DNA of 64,000 nt. Origin: an uncultured Verrucomicrobiota bacterium (GTDB lineage: Bacteria > Verrucomicrobiota > Verrucomicrobiia > Limisphaerales > UBA9464). Under the pieces are notes generated by a model. It was not told the DNA's origin. It saw only the letters and a list, made by a program, of their open reading frames with translations, and searched no databases. The translations under genes and the position numbers were made by a program. The stretch covers positions 20,298-84,297 of the forward strand of contig CAIWAH010000249.1 of the NCBI GenBank assembly GCA_903910585.1, written 5' to 3'. Positions 42,832 through 51,659 of the stretch are shown one piece after another (position 1 is the stretch's first letter; the number at the start of each line of letters is the position of its first letter).

Positions 42832-44262
42832 TCAGGACAGCGGCGTGGTGCCGTAGTCGAGGGCCGGGATTTCGCGGCCGAGGCCGTCCTTCACCTTGCG
42901 GGTGGCGGCGTCGAAGTAGCACATCACGCCGAAGCGTTCGCTCATTTCCGCGAGCGAGATCACGGTCTGCACCTTCACGGCGAGATCGATGCCGGCGTTT
43001 TGCTTCTCCTGGCCGCGGATGGCGCGGAAGAAGTTGCGGTGGTGGTTGGCGACGCTCTCGGCGTTCTCGCCGGTGAAGGCCTCGCTGGTGACGGGGTCGA
43101 TGTCCTCGGCGAAGGGACGCTCGGGCTTCAGTTCCACCTTGTTGCCGGCCATCGTCAGGGTGGCCTTGTGGCCGCGGATCATCTCCTGCGTGCCCTGCTC
43201 GTTCACGGTGCTGGAGGTGATGTGCATGACCATGCCGCTCGGGAACTCGGCGATGAGCTGCACGATCTCCGGCACGTCGCGGATGTATTCGGTCTTGGAG
43301 TCACCCGAGGACTGGAGGTCGGACTGGACCTTCTTGTTGCCGACGCTGGCAACGCGGACCGGGAACTCGGGGTTGCCGGTGGCGAGCATGTAGGGATGCA
43401 GCTTGTGCGGGAACAGGTCACCCAGCAGGCCGGAGCAGTAGGGCTGATACTTGCGCCAGCGGAAGTAGTGGTCGGGATTGAACGGCACCTGCTTCTTGAT
43501 CTGGTCGCCCATCCAGGCGGCCCAGTTCAGGTCCTCGGGCGTGCACCACTTCTGGATGGTGTAGTTCCATTCGCCCTTGGGATTGTTCCGCATGTAGCTG
43601 CCCTGGCTCATGACGACGGGACCGATCTTGCCGGCGCGGATCCACTCGGCGGCCTTGTGCCACTTCTTGTCGGAGCAGCCCTGGGAACCGACCTGCACCA
43701 GCTTGCCGGTGCTTTTCGCGACGTCATACATCTGGAAGCCCTCGCTCAGGTAGCGGGTCATCGGCTTTTCGACATAGACGTGCTTGCCGGCGGTCATGGA
43801 GTCCACGCTGATGCGCGTATGCCAGTGGTCCACGGTCGCGCAGAAGATGACGTCGATGTCCTTCCGCTCCAGCATCCGGCGGTAATCCTCGTAGCCCTGG
43901 CATTGGTCGCCGGCCTTCTTCTTGGCCACTTCGACGCGGTGCTTGGAAACGTCGGCGACGGCGGCGAGGGCGATGTTGTTGGCCTGCTCGTCCACGTCCT
44001 TGCAGATGCTGACATGGGCTCCGTAGCCCTGTCCGCCGACGCCCACGAAGCCGCAGACGATCTTGTCATTCGCCCCGATCACCCGGCCCGCGTAGGGCGC
44101 CACGCCGGACTTGAGGCTGGACTGGACACCTCCGCCCGAGGCGCAGCCGACGAGGCCGGAAGCAGCGCCGGCAACGGTGGCCGCAGCGGTGGCGCGCTTC
44201 AGGAAGTCGCGGCGGGTGGAACCTGAGGACGAGGGAACGGAGGCGTTATGGTTCTGAGACAT
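42832..44262 (-). CDS. Gfo/Idh/MocA family oxidoreductase with Tat signal
   Basis: A 476-residue protein starting at ATG 44262. The N-terminus has STRRDFLKRATAAATVAGAA, a twin-arginine signal with a downstream Cys (SGLVGC) that could also be lipidated. The nucleotide-binding fold follows (IVCGFVGVGGQGYGAHV), then CATVDHWHTRISVDSMTAGK and HVYVEKPMTRYLSEG, the EKP motif of the family. The second domain includes GLLGDLFPHKLHPYMLATGN. Such exported dehydrogenases are abundant in PVC bacteria, and their substrates (probably sugars) are mostly unknown. It is followed by a strong terminator. Confidence 0.93.
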   Translation of the reverse strand: MSQNHNASVPSSSGSTRRDFLKRATAAATVAGAASGLVGCASGGGVQSSLKSGVAPYAGRVIGANDKIVCGFVGVGGQGYGAHVSICKDVDEQANNIALAAVADVSKHRVEVAKKKAGDQCQGYEDYRRMLERKDIDVIFCATVDHWHTRISVDSMTAGKHVYVEKPMTRYLSEGFQMYDVAKSTGKLVQVGSQGCSDKKWHKAAEWIRAGKIGPVVMSQGSYMRNNPKGEWNYTIQKWCTPEDLNWAAWMGDQIKKQVPFNPDHYFRWRKYQPYCSGLLGDLFPHKLHPYMLATGNPEFPVRVASVGNKKVQSDLQSSGDSKTEYIRDVPEIVQLIAEFPSGMVMHITSSTVNEQGTQEMIRGHKATLTMAGNKVELKPERPFAEDIDPVTSEAFTGENAESVANHHRNFFRAIRGQEKQNAGIDLAVKVQTVISLAEMSERFGVMCYFDAATRKVKDGLGREIPALDYGTTPLS

Positions 44263-44326
44263 AAGCTTGCAGTGCTTTTCGAGAATTCGTGGGAACGGAC
44301 GCAGGCTATCGCGGGGCCATTCGAGG

Positions 44327-45484
44327 TCAATTGTGAAGCCCGAACGGACCGCGCCGGCTGAGGACATCCGTCTCGCCCGGTTGGGGGACGGGCAGCGTGA
44401 AGGCCAGCGTGGCGCCCTTCCCCGGCTCGCTCTCGACGCAGATCCGGCCGCCATGCTCGAGCACGATACGCTCGCAGATCGCGAGGCCGAGCCCGGTGCC
44501 ATGCGCCTTGCCATGGGTGACAAACGGCTCGAAGACGTGCGGCAGGACCTCCGGAGGAATTCCGGGGCCATTGTCCGAGAAGGCCGTGAGGATTTCCGTC
44601 GGACTGACCTCAAAGCGCAGGGTGACCCGTCCGTCGGACCGGTCGGACAGCGCGTCGAACGCATTTTGGGCGAAGTTGGCAAACACCCGCATGAAACGCG
44701 GGGCGTCCAACCGGACCGCCACCTCCGGCAGTTCCCCGACCACCTCCACGGCCGTGCCACGGCGGGCGCCTTCCGGGCGGAGCTCGAACAGCACGTCCCG
44801 CAGAAAATCCGCATAGTTCACCTTCGGGAGCACCACTGAAACCGGCATGGCGCGGGTGAAATCCAGCAGCTCCTGCATCATGCGGTTGAGCACCTCGACC
44901 TGCTTGCGCACGCGGTCGCGGGCCTCCTGGCGCTGGGTGAGCGTCGCCTTGGGCTCGGCCGCGAGGTCGGCGGCGATGCCGATGACGTTCAGCGGATTGC
45001 GGAAGTCATGCACGATGCTCCGGGCCAGACGCTCGACGAGCGTGAGCCTTTCGCCCCGCAGCGATTCGCGCAGAAAACGGCGGTTGAACTCCCGGATCCG
45101 CAGGCTCGCATCCCGGACCAGGGAGGCCGCGAGGTCGGGTGAGCGTTTCAGCAGCGAATTGACGGTGCTCGTCGGGATGAACGTCATCTCGACGTCGGTG
45201 TTCGCCGTGGCGCTCGCCGAGCGCGGGCCGCCATCGAACACCGCCATTTCACCGAAGTGTTCGCCGGCATCGAGGCGCATCAGCAGGTATTCGCGGTTGA
45301 TCGGCGCCGCGACGGTGATGTCGATGATGCCGGCCTGCAGGATGTAGAGGCCATCGCCCATCTCGCCCTCGCGGAACAGCACCGTCCCCGCCTTTGCGCG
45401 GCGCGGTTCCGAATGGGTGCGGATGAACTCAACTTCCTCCCGGGGCATGTAACGCAGCAGGCGGGAGGCTTCCAGAGGGACCAT
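44327..45484 (-). CDS. Soluble histidine kinase with N-terminal cyclic nucleotide-binding domain
   Basis: The start is ATG 45484. Residues about 10-130 form a cNMP-binding domain (KAGTVLFREGEMGDGLYILQ, LMRLDAGEHFGEMAVFDGGP, where the phosphate-binding cassette reads FGEMAVFDGGPRSAS). HisKA follows with RSIVHDFRNPLNVIGIAAD, then an N-box FANFAQNAFDALSD and G-boxes SDNGPGIPPE and HGTGLGLAICERIV. No membrane segment and no receiver is present. It probably senses a cyclic nucleotide or related ligand in the cytoplasm. No partner regulator is adjacent. Confidence 0.9.
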   Translation of the reverse strand: MVPLEASRLLRYMPREEVEFIRTHSEPRRAKAGTVLFREGEMGDGLYILQAGIIDITVAAPINREYLLMRLDAGEHFGEMAVFDGGPRSASATANTDVEMTFIPTSTVNSLLKRSPDLAASLVRDASLRIREFNRRFLRESLRGERLTLVERLARSIVHDFRNPLNVIGIAADLAAEPKATLTQRQEARDRVRKQVEVLNRMMQELLDFTRAMPVSVVLPKVNYADFLRDVLFELRPEGARRGTAVEVVGELPEVAVRLDAPRFMRVFANFAQNAFDALSDRSDGRVTLRFEVSPTEILTAFSDNGPGIPPEVLPHVFEPFVTHGKAHGTGLGLAICERIVLEHGGRICVESEPGKGATLAFTLPVPQPGETDVLSRRGPFGLHN

Positions 45485-45855
45485 GGGCGGAAGCTTACCG
45501 CGGAGCGCCGCCACGGGTAAAGCCGCCTCGGCCGGATCCAAATGAACCGGGCGCAACTGGACACCGCGTGCGTCCGCGCTGGGCCGGCCCGAAAGTGCGG
45601 CCGGTTTCCAACCGGCAGCGGCGGTGCGGCTGGGCTGCGAATTGAGCCCGGCTGGCGGAGCGGGCCGAAGGCTTCTGGACGACAGCCCACACGCGGCCCA
45701 GTGGCCTCGGGCCAGAGCTGAAGCCCGCAACGGGCGTTCACTGTAAGTTGTCGGCGCCGATTCACGGGGTCTGCCGGTAAGATACCGGCAGCACTTTGCT
45801 GCTCGCCCGCGCGCACACGATGTCCAGATGCACCCAAATGAACCACGACGGCCCC
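45485..45855. other. 371-bp intergenic region rich in dispersed repeats
   Basis: No convincing gene is present. The region carries a 52-base sequence (45640-45691) that recurs at 55254-55305, a CCGATTCACGGGG motif (45757-45769) that recurs at 55341-55353, and a 9-bp hairpin CTGCCGGTA-AGA-TACCGGCAG (45771-45791). It looks like accumulated mobile repeat sequence. Confidence 0.65.
45640..45691. repeat. Dispersed intergenic repeat, copy 1
   Basis: 52 bases beginning GAATTGAGCC and containing GGCTGGCGGAGCGGGCCGAA and GGCTTCTGG. Only four to five positions differ from copy 2 at 55254-55305. Confidence 0.85.
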
Positions 45856-48800
45856 TCAGACCGAAGTGAGACGCCCAATCGCGGCCACCAGCTCGTCGAG
45901 GTCCAACGGTTTTTGCAGCACCTCGCGGACACCGGTGTCGCGGGCCCGCTGGCGCAGTTCATGGCTCAGCTTGCCGGTGACCAGCAGGACCGGCAGATCC
46001 GGCCGGAGCCCGAGGAATTCGGCCGCCAGATCAACCCCGGAACGTCCCGGCATGTTTTGGTCCGTGATGATCAGGTCAAACGCTCCGGGGTCGGCCTGGA
46101 AGCGTTCCAGGGCCCGTTCCACGACCGTTTCGCCGGTGACGCGATGGCCGATCCGTTCCAGCACCTTGCAGGTGACGGCCTGCAGCGCCTCGTCGTCATC
46201 CAGCACCAGAATGCGCAGTGACCGCGGCGCCGATCCGACGGCCTTGGGCGAACGGTCGTCCAATCCCGGCGCCCCGGCCGCTTTCGCCAGCGGCAGGAAC
46301 ACCTCAAAGGTCGAGCCCTGGCCGACCTCGCTTTCGACCCGGATCGCCCCCTTCAGTTGGACCACGATGCCGTGGACAACCGACAGGCCCAGTCCGGTGC
46401 CTTTGCCTGGATCTTTGGTCGTGTAAAACGGCTCGAAGATCCGTTTCTGGGTTTGCGCATCCATGCCCACACCGGAATCCGTCACCCGCAGGCAGAGGTG
46501 CGGTCCCGGTGCCAATCCCGGCACGGACCGGCCCTCCCCGCCCACCTCCACCCCTTCCGCCCCGATGACAATCCGGCCACCGGTCGCCTCCATGGCGTGC
46601 CACGCGTTGGTGCCGAGGTTGATGAGGATCTGGTGCAGCTGCGTCGGGTCCGCCAACACGGGAAAGGGATCGGCGCCGAGGTGGCTTTCGACGAGGACAC
46701 CCGCCGGGATCGTGGCCTTCAACAGCCGGATCGCCTCGCCCAAAACCAGCCGGGCATCCACCGGCTCCCGCAGCTCGGGCCGGACCTGCAGCCGGCTGAA
46801 GATCAGGATCTGCTGGACGAGCTCCTTCGCCCGCAGCGCCGCGGTCCGGATGTCCTCCAGCGAAGTCCGGGCGGGATGGCTTTCGGGCACATCCATCAGG
46901 CCCAGCTGGGCGTTGCCGAGAATGGACCCGAGGATGTTGTTGAAATCGTGGGCGATGCCGCCGGCGAGGGTGCCGATGGCCTCCAGTTTCTGCACCTGGC
47001 GGAGGTGACCTTCGAACGACGCCCGTTCCGCCTCGGCGCGCTTTCGTTCGGTCACGTCCTGCATGACGGCCAGCACGAAGGCCTGCCCCTGCGGCCCGTG
47101 CACCACCCGCGTGGAAATGGCCAAACAACGGGCCTGCCCGTCCGCCCGGGTGATCGTCCATTCCTCCGCCTGCAGGTCATCGCCCACGCGCATCCGCGCC
47201 ATGCGGGAGATGGCCCGCTCCCGCACCTCCGGATCGGGATACAGGGTCTGATACCAGCCCAGGCGGTTGATCTCGGCGAGGGTGTAGCCGGTGATCTCAA
47301 TCATCGCGGAGTTCCAGACGGTGAACTCCACGAACGGTTCCGCGGCGACCTCGTGGCAGACACAGAGCCCCTCGGCCATGCGTTCGATCACCGCGCTGCG
47401 GAAGTCCGCCTCGGTGCGCAACGCCGCCTCGGCCCGTAGCCGCTCGGTGATGTCAGTCACCGTGGCGAGCACGAACCGGCGACCGCCCTCGCTGATCGGA
47501 GACAGACCGATTTCCACCGCCACCTTCGAACCATCCTTGCGCACGCCAAAGAGTTCCCGGCCCTCCCCTATCGGCCGGGCCTTCGGCGACTGGTTGAAGG
47601 CCACCCGGTATCCGACATGGGCCGGCCGGTGCGCCGCGGGCACCAGCTGCTCCACCGGGGCACCTTCGAGTTCCGCCTTGCTGTAGCCAAACAGCTCCAG
47701 CGCGCGCCGGTTGGCGAAGGTGATGATGCCCGCATCGTCCACCTTGAGCACCGCGACCGGCGACGATTCCACCAGCGTGCGGAAGCGTTCCTCGCTGGCC
47801 CTCAGCGCGAGTTCCGTCTCCTTGCGGTCGGTCACATCCATGGCGACCCCCAGCACGGCCGGCTGGCCCGTGGCCGGATTCACGAACGGAATCTTGATGG
47901 TGTGATGGATCCGCACCCGGCCGGTCGAGTCGGTGAAGGCCTCTTCCGGGATTTCCTTGGCCCGCCCCGATGAGATCACCTCCCGGTCGTCCGCCATGAA
48001 CCGCTCGACCTCCGGCGCCGGCCGGCCGAGCTCGAGCCCGTTGCGGCCGACCATCTCCTCCGGAGTGCGGCCGGACGCGACAGCGGCCGTGCGGTTCACG
48101 AACAGGAACCGACTGTTCAAGTCCTTGGCAAAGACGAACACCGGCACGAGATCGATGACCTGCCGCAGCAACTGGTCCTTCGCCCGCAGCGCGGCCTCGG
48201 CCCGGCGCAGCTCGGTCAGATCCGTCGCTTGGACCATCGCCATGCGGTCCGTGCCCACGTCCACCAACTGCGCGGAGAGGAGCATCGTCGAGATCCGGCC
48301 ATCCTTGGATCGGATCATCACCTCAAGCGCCTTCACTTCCCGGCCGTCCGCCAGCGGCCCCAGCAGGCGGGCCCGATCCGTCAGATTGGCCCAAAGGCCG
48401 AGCTCCAGGCCATTGCGCCCCAGCGTTTCTTCGCGGGTGTAGCCCGTCAGCTCCATGAACTTCCGGTTCACATCGGTTATCAGGCCCGTCTCCGTCGAAA
48501 ACAGGATGGTGGGCAGCGGACTCTCGACAAAGAGCCTCTGGAACTGCTCCCGCGAATTCCGCAATTGCTGCTCAATCCGGTGCCGCTCGGTCACGTCCAC
48601 ATCCATGCAGACGAACAGCGGCTCGCCGTCGTCGCCTGGGATTTCGCAGACCGTGGAAAAACACCGCCCCACAGCGCCGGAACGACCGCGGAACGGGAAT
48701 TCCATCGGCCCCTTGGGCTGGCCGGTGCGCCGGATTTCCAGCAGCAGCCCGAGAAACTCGTCCGCCTGTTCCGGAGTGAAGATCAGCTGCGCCAGGGTCT

Positions 48801-50481
48801 TCCCCAAGGCCTCCGCCTCAGCCCAGCCGAACATCGCCGTGGAGGCTTCGTTCCAGAGGCGGACCCGGCCTTCCTGGTCATAGAGCTGCACCGCCACATT
48901 CGGAGTGGAATGGACGATCGCCTGCAGCCGCGCTTCACTCGCACAGACCGCCTCCAGGGCCCGCATCACCTGGGTGACATCCTGCATCGCTCCCAGCAGC
49001 CGGACCGGACTCCCGCGAGGATCCCGGACAATCTTCGCCTGGTCACGGACATGCCGGTAAGACCCATCGGCGTGCCGGAAACGGTATTCGTCCCGCCAGC
49101 GTTCCGCGTTGCCTTCGAGGGCAATTCTCACTGAAAGGACCACCCGCTCCCGGTCGAGGGGATGGATCCGTTCCCGCCAGAAATCCCCGTCCCAGGTCTC
49201 CCCGTTCGCGCGGTAACCGTATTGGCTTTCAAAGTGCGGACTCCACCAGATCCGCCCGGTGCCCAGGTCCTGATCCCAGATGACGTCCGAAGTCACCTCG
49301 TTGACCAGCGAGTAGCGCTCTTCGCTGGCCCGGAGGGACGACTCCATTTGGCGGCGTTGGCTGACGTCGCGGGTGACGGCCAACAGGGCGATCACCCGGC
49401 CGGAGGAATCCCGCAGCGGAACGGCGTGGGTTTCCAGCCAGCGCCGGGTGCCCCTGCGGCCATTCAACTCGAACACCAGCGTGCCCGGCTGTCCGTCAAA
49501 TACGCGCCGGTTCAGTTCGCGGAATAAATCGACATGCTCGGGGGCAATCAGATCATAGACACAGTGTCCGGCGACGGACGCGAGGGAATCGGCCTCGATG
49601 AGGGCGAGCCCGGCCGGATTCATCTCGAGCAGCTCCCCGGCGGGACCGACCAGCTTCACACAATCCGGCTCCGCCGCCACGATCGCACGCAGTCGGGCCG
49701 CACTTTCGGCCAGGGCCTTGCGTTCGGCGCGCAGCTCTCCGTCCATGCGCCCCAAGGCAAGCGCCAGCTCGGACAGTTCATCCCGGCCGCCCAAGCCCGA
49801 CAGGTCGGGGTTTTTCCCGGCCGCGATGGCCGCGGTGGCCGCCACGAGACGCTCCATCCGGCGGGTGATCGAGTTCCGCAGCACCCACCACACACCGCCA
49901 CACGTTACCAGAACCAGGAGTCCGGTGAAGGAGGCTTCATCCACCACCACGCGGAACAATTGGTGCTGGCGCTGCCCCTGGCTGAACTCCAGACACAGCA
50001 ACCCGGTTTCGCGGGAGACCAATTCGCCGGGCTTCAGGCCAAGCCGGAAGGGGAAAACCGAGCGAAGGGGGCCGTTTCCCGCGCTGGCGATCAGCTCGGC
50101 CGCCATCTGGGCGCGGGCGCGCTCGAGGGTGACCGCCGGAATGCCCAGGGGAACCTCCCCTGCATTCCGGTCCACCCACCCGGGTTCCATCGCGGCGACG
50201 ACCCGGTTCGTGTGATCCAGCACGACCGCGAGGACCACATCGGGGGTGACCCCGATGCCGGCGATTTCGTCCTGAACCGAACCCAGGTCACCGGCCCCAA
50301 AATCCCGCTCCAGGCGACGGACCACGGTCTGGCCCAGGGCGGTCATCCGCCGCACCGCCAACTCGCGGGAGGTGGCACTCAGACTTATCCACGCATGCAC
50401 CACCGAGGTGACGGTGATGACCGCGCACAGAGCCCCCAGCAGCAGCGGCAATGAACGGCGGAGGGGCAGGCTGAAAGTCAT
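45856..50481 (-). CDS. Giant membrane hybrid histidine kinase with multiple PAS domains
   Basis: A 1,541-residue protein. Two hydrophobic segments (LPLLLGALCAVITVTSVVHA and GLLVLVTCGGVWWVL) enclose a periplasmic sensor of about 165 residues, followed by HAMP-like sequence. Roughly seven PAS/PAC units follow, recognised by repeats such as DVTQRRQMESSLRASEERY, DVTDRKETELALRASEERF and DVTERKRAEAERASFEGHL. HisKA (LAGGIAHDFNNILGSILGN), HATPase (NLGTNAWHAME, DSGVGMD, GTGLGLSVVHG) and a receiver (LRILVLDDDEALQ, IITDQNMPG, LQKPLDLDE) end the protein. The start codon overlaps the upstream lipoprotein gene stop (50478-50481), so that solute-binding protein is probably its ligand-sensing partner. Confidence 0.93.
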   Translation of the reverse strand: MTFSLPLRRSLPLLLGALCAVITVTSVVHAWISLSATSRELAVRRMTALGQTVVRRLERDFGAGDLGSVQDEIAGIGVTPDVVLAVVLDHTNRVVAAMEPGWVDRNAGEVPLGIPAVTLERARAQMAAELIASAGNGPLRSVFPFRLGLKPGELVSRETGLLCLEFSQGQRQHQLFRVVVDEASFTGLLVLVTCGGVWWVLRNSITRRMERLVAATAAIAAGKNPDLSGLGGRDELSELALALGRMDGELRAERKALAESAARLRAIVAAEPDCVKLVGPAGELLEMNPAGLALIEADSLASVAGHCVYDLIAPEHVDLFRELNRRVFDGQPGTLVFELNGRRGTRRWLETHAVPLRDSSGRVIALLAVTRDVSQRRQMESSLRASEERYSLVNEVTSDVIWDQDLGTGRIWWSPHFESQYGYRANGETWDGDFWRERIHPLDRERVVLSVRIALEGNAERWRDEYRFRHADGSYRHVRDQAKIVRDPRGSPVRLLGAMQDVTQVMRALEAVCASEARLQAIVHSTPNVAVQLYDQEGRVRLWNEASTAMFGWAEAEALGKTLAQLIFTPEQADEFLGLLLEIRRTGQPKGPMEFPFRGRSGAVGRCFSTVCEIPGDDGEPLFVCMDVDVTERHRIEQQLRNSREQFQRLFVESPLPTILFSTETGLITDVNRKFMELTGYTREETLGRNGLELGLWANLTDRARLLGPLADGREVKALEVMIRSKDGRISTMLLSAQLVDVGTDRMAMVQATDLTELRRAEAALRAKDQLLRQVIDLVPVFVFAKDLNSRFLFVNRTAAVASGRTPEEMVGRNGLELGRPAPEVERFMADDREVISSGRAKEIPEEAFTDSTGRVRIHHTIKIPFVNPATGQPAVLGVAMDVTDRKETELALRASEERFRTLVESSPVAVLKVDDAGIITFANRRALELFGYSKAELEGAPVEQLVPAAHRPAHVGYRVAFNQSPKARPIGEGRELFGVRKDGSKVAVEIGLSPISEGGRRFVLATVTDITERLRAEAALRTEADFRSAVIERMAEGLCVCHEVAAEPFVEFTVWNSAMIEITGYTLAEINRLGWYQTLYPDPEVRERAISRMARMRVGDDLQAEEWTITRADGQARCLAISTRVVHGPQGQAFVLAVMQDVTERKRAEAERASFEGHLRQVQKLEAIGTLAGGIAHDFNNILGSILGNAQLGLMDVPESHPARTSLEDIRTAALRAKELVQQILIFSRLQVRPELREPVDARLVLGEAIRLLKATIPAGVLVESHLGADPFPVLADPTQLHQILINLGTNAWHAMEATGGRIVIGAEGVEVGGEGRSVPGLAPGPHLCLRVTDSGVGMDAQTQKRIFEPFYTTKDPGKGTGLGLSVVHGIVVQLKGAIRVESEVGQGSTFEVFLPLAKAAGAPGLDDRSPKAVGSAPRSLRILVLDDDEALQAVTCKVLERIGHRVTGETVVERALERFQADPGAFDLIITDQNMPGRSGVDLAAEFLGLRPDLPVLLVTGKLSHELRQRARDTGVREVLQKPLDLDELVAAIGRLTSV

Positions 50482-51509
50482 GGGCGGGCGGCTCCTTCCA
50501 CCACCGTCACGTCAATCATTCGCTCCGGATCAACCGGCCATTCCACCAGTTTGTGTAGCTGCAATTCCCCCGCCACCCGCCGGATGGTTGCGGGCAGTCC
50601 CTCGGCGGAGTCCGACAGCAGGCGCCGGTTGGCGGCCGGATCCGGCAGCTCAATGAGCTTCAGCGATTCGCCCAGATCCTTGACCGTCAGCCCCAGATGG
50701 TTGGCGGCTGCGGACAGGGTCTCGGGTTCGGCAGCGACCAGCCGTTCGCGGGCGGCGAACCAGGCCCGCACCAGCCGCACCAATTCCGGCCGCCGTTTCT
50801 GCAGCACCTCCGGCCGCGCAATCAGCACATCGGCGATTTCACCCGGTATCTGGGAGCTGTCGAAAAGGGATTGGGCCCCGTGTCCAAGCAGCCGGGAGCG
50901 CACCGGATCAAACGTGACCACCGCGTCCACCCGCCCGGCACCGTAGACCTCCTCCTGGCTGGCGATCGGGACAGGCACTGCCGTGATGTCACTGGGCAAC
51001 AGGCCGGCAGTTTCCAACGCCTGGGCCAACATGTAAGCACCGACGGCATTCGCCTCGAGCCCCACCCGTTTGCCCTTCAATTCAGCCAACGAACCGAGAC
51101 CGGGCCGGGCCAGCAGCGCATCCGCGCCGTTGGAATAATCGCACACCAGGAAAATGCGCGCCTCGGGCAACCGGGAAGCAATCTGGACGGCCTCGTCGGC
51201 GGTGACCGCCGCGACGTCCACGGCCCGGTTCCGGAAAGCACTGATCACCTGTTCCGCGGACGCGAGGCGGATGACCTGACACTCTTCCTCCGGGATCAGC
51301 CGGTCACGCTGGGCGATATACAGCGGTTCGTAACCGGTCCAGATGTTGGCGCCGACCCGCAGCGGCTCCGGCAGCGGCCGGCAGCCGGTCACGCATAGCA
51401 ACAGCAAAAACAGACAGCCGAACAAGGATACCAGCCGCACGCCTCCCTTGGAGGCGCCGCGGCCGACGCTCACTTGATTGATGCCTCGCACCATGCGGTC
51501 CGTCTTCAA
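50478..51509 (-). CDS. Lipoprotein solute-binding protein (NMT1/SsuA-like) coupled to a kinase
   Basis: A 343-residue protein with a lipobox LLLLCVTGCRPL (Cys at about residue 43). The binding-protein fold shows LRVGANIWTGYEPLYIAQRD, SAEQVISAFRNRAVDVAAVT, LKGKRVGLEANAVGAYMLAQ and GRVDAVVTFDP, as in periplasmic proteins for taurine, sulfonates, nitrate or pyrimidine precursors. No ABC permease or ATPase is present in the region. Its stop overlaps the start of the giant kinase gene by four bases. I infer that it delivers ligand information to that kinase rather than feeding a transporter. Confidence 0.9.
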   Translation of the reverse strand: MKTDRMVRGINQVSVGRGASKGGVRLVSLFGCLFLLLLCVTGCRPLPEPLRVGANIWTGYEPLYIAQRDRLIPEEECQVIRLASAEQVISAFRNRAVDVAAVTADEAVQIASRLPEARIFLVCDYSNGADALLARPGLGSLAELKGKRVGLEANAVGAYMLAQALETAGLLPSDITAVPVPIASQEEVYGAGRVDAVVTFDPVRSRLLGHGAQSLFDSSQIPGEIADVLIARPEVLQKRRPELVRLVRAWFAARERLVAAEPETLSAAANHLGLTVKDLGESLKLIELPDPAANRRLLSDSAEGLPATIRRVAGELQLHKLVEWPVDPERMIDVTVVEGAARP

Positions 51510-51659
51510 TCGCCCGGCGAAGCGCCTGGATGACCCGTGGGTGGACGGTCGTCACCCGCTTTCAGCGCATCTGTCCGTTGGTCCGCAGACTTAACCCGCG
51601 GAATCGCCCCGGTCGGATTGGGAAACCGGACAATGTTCCGACAAAAAACCGGCCGGCGG

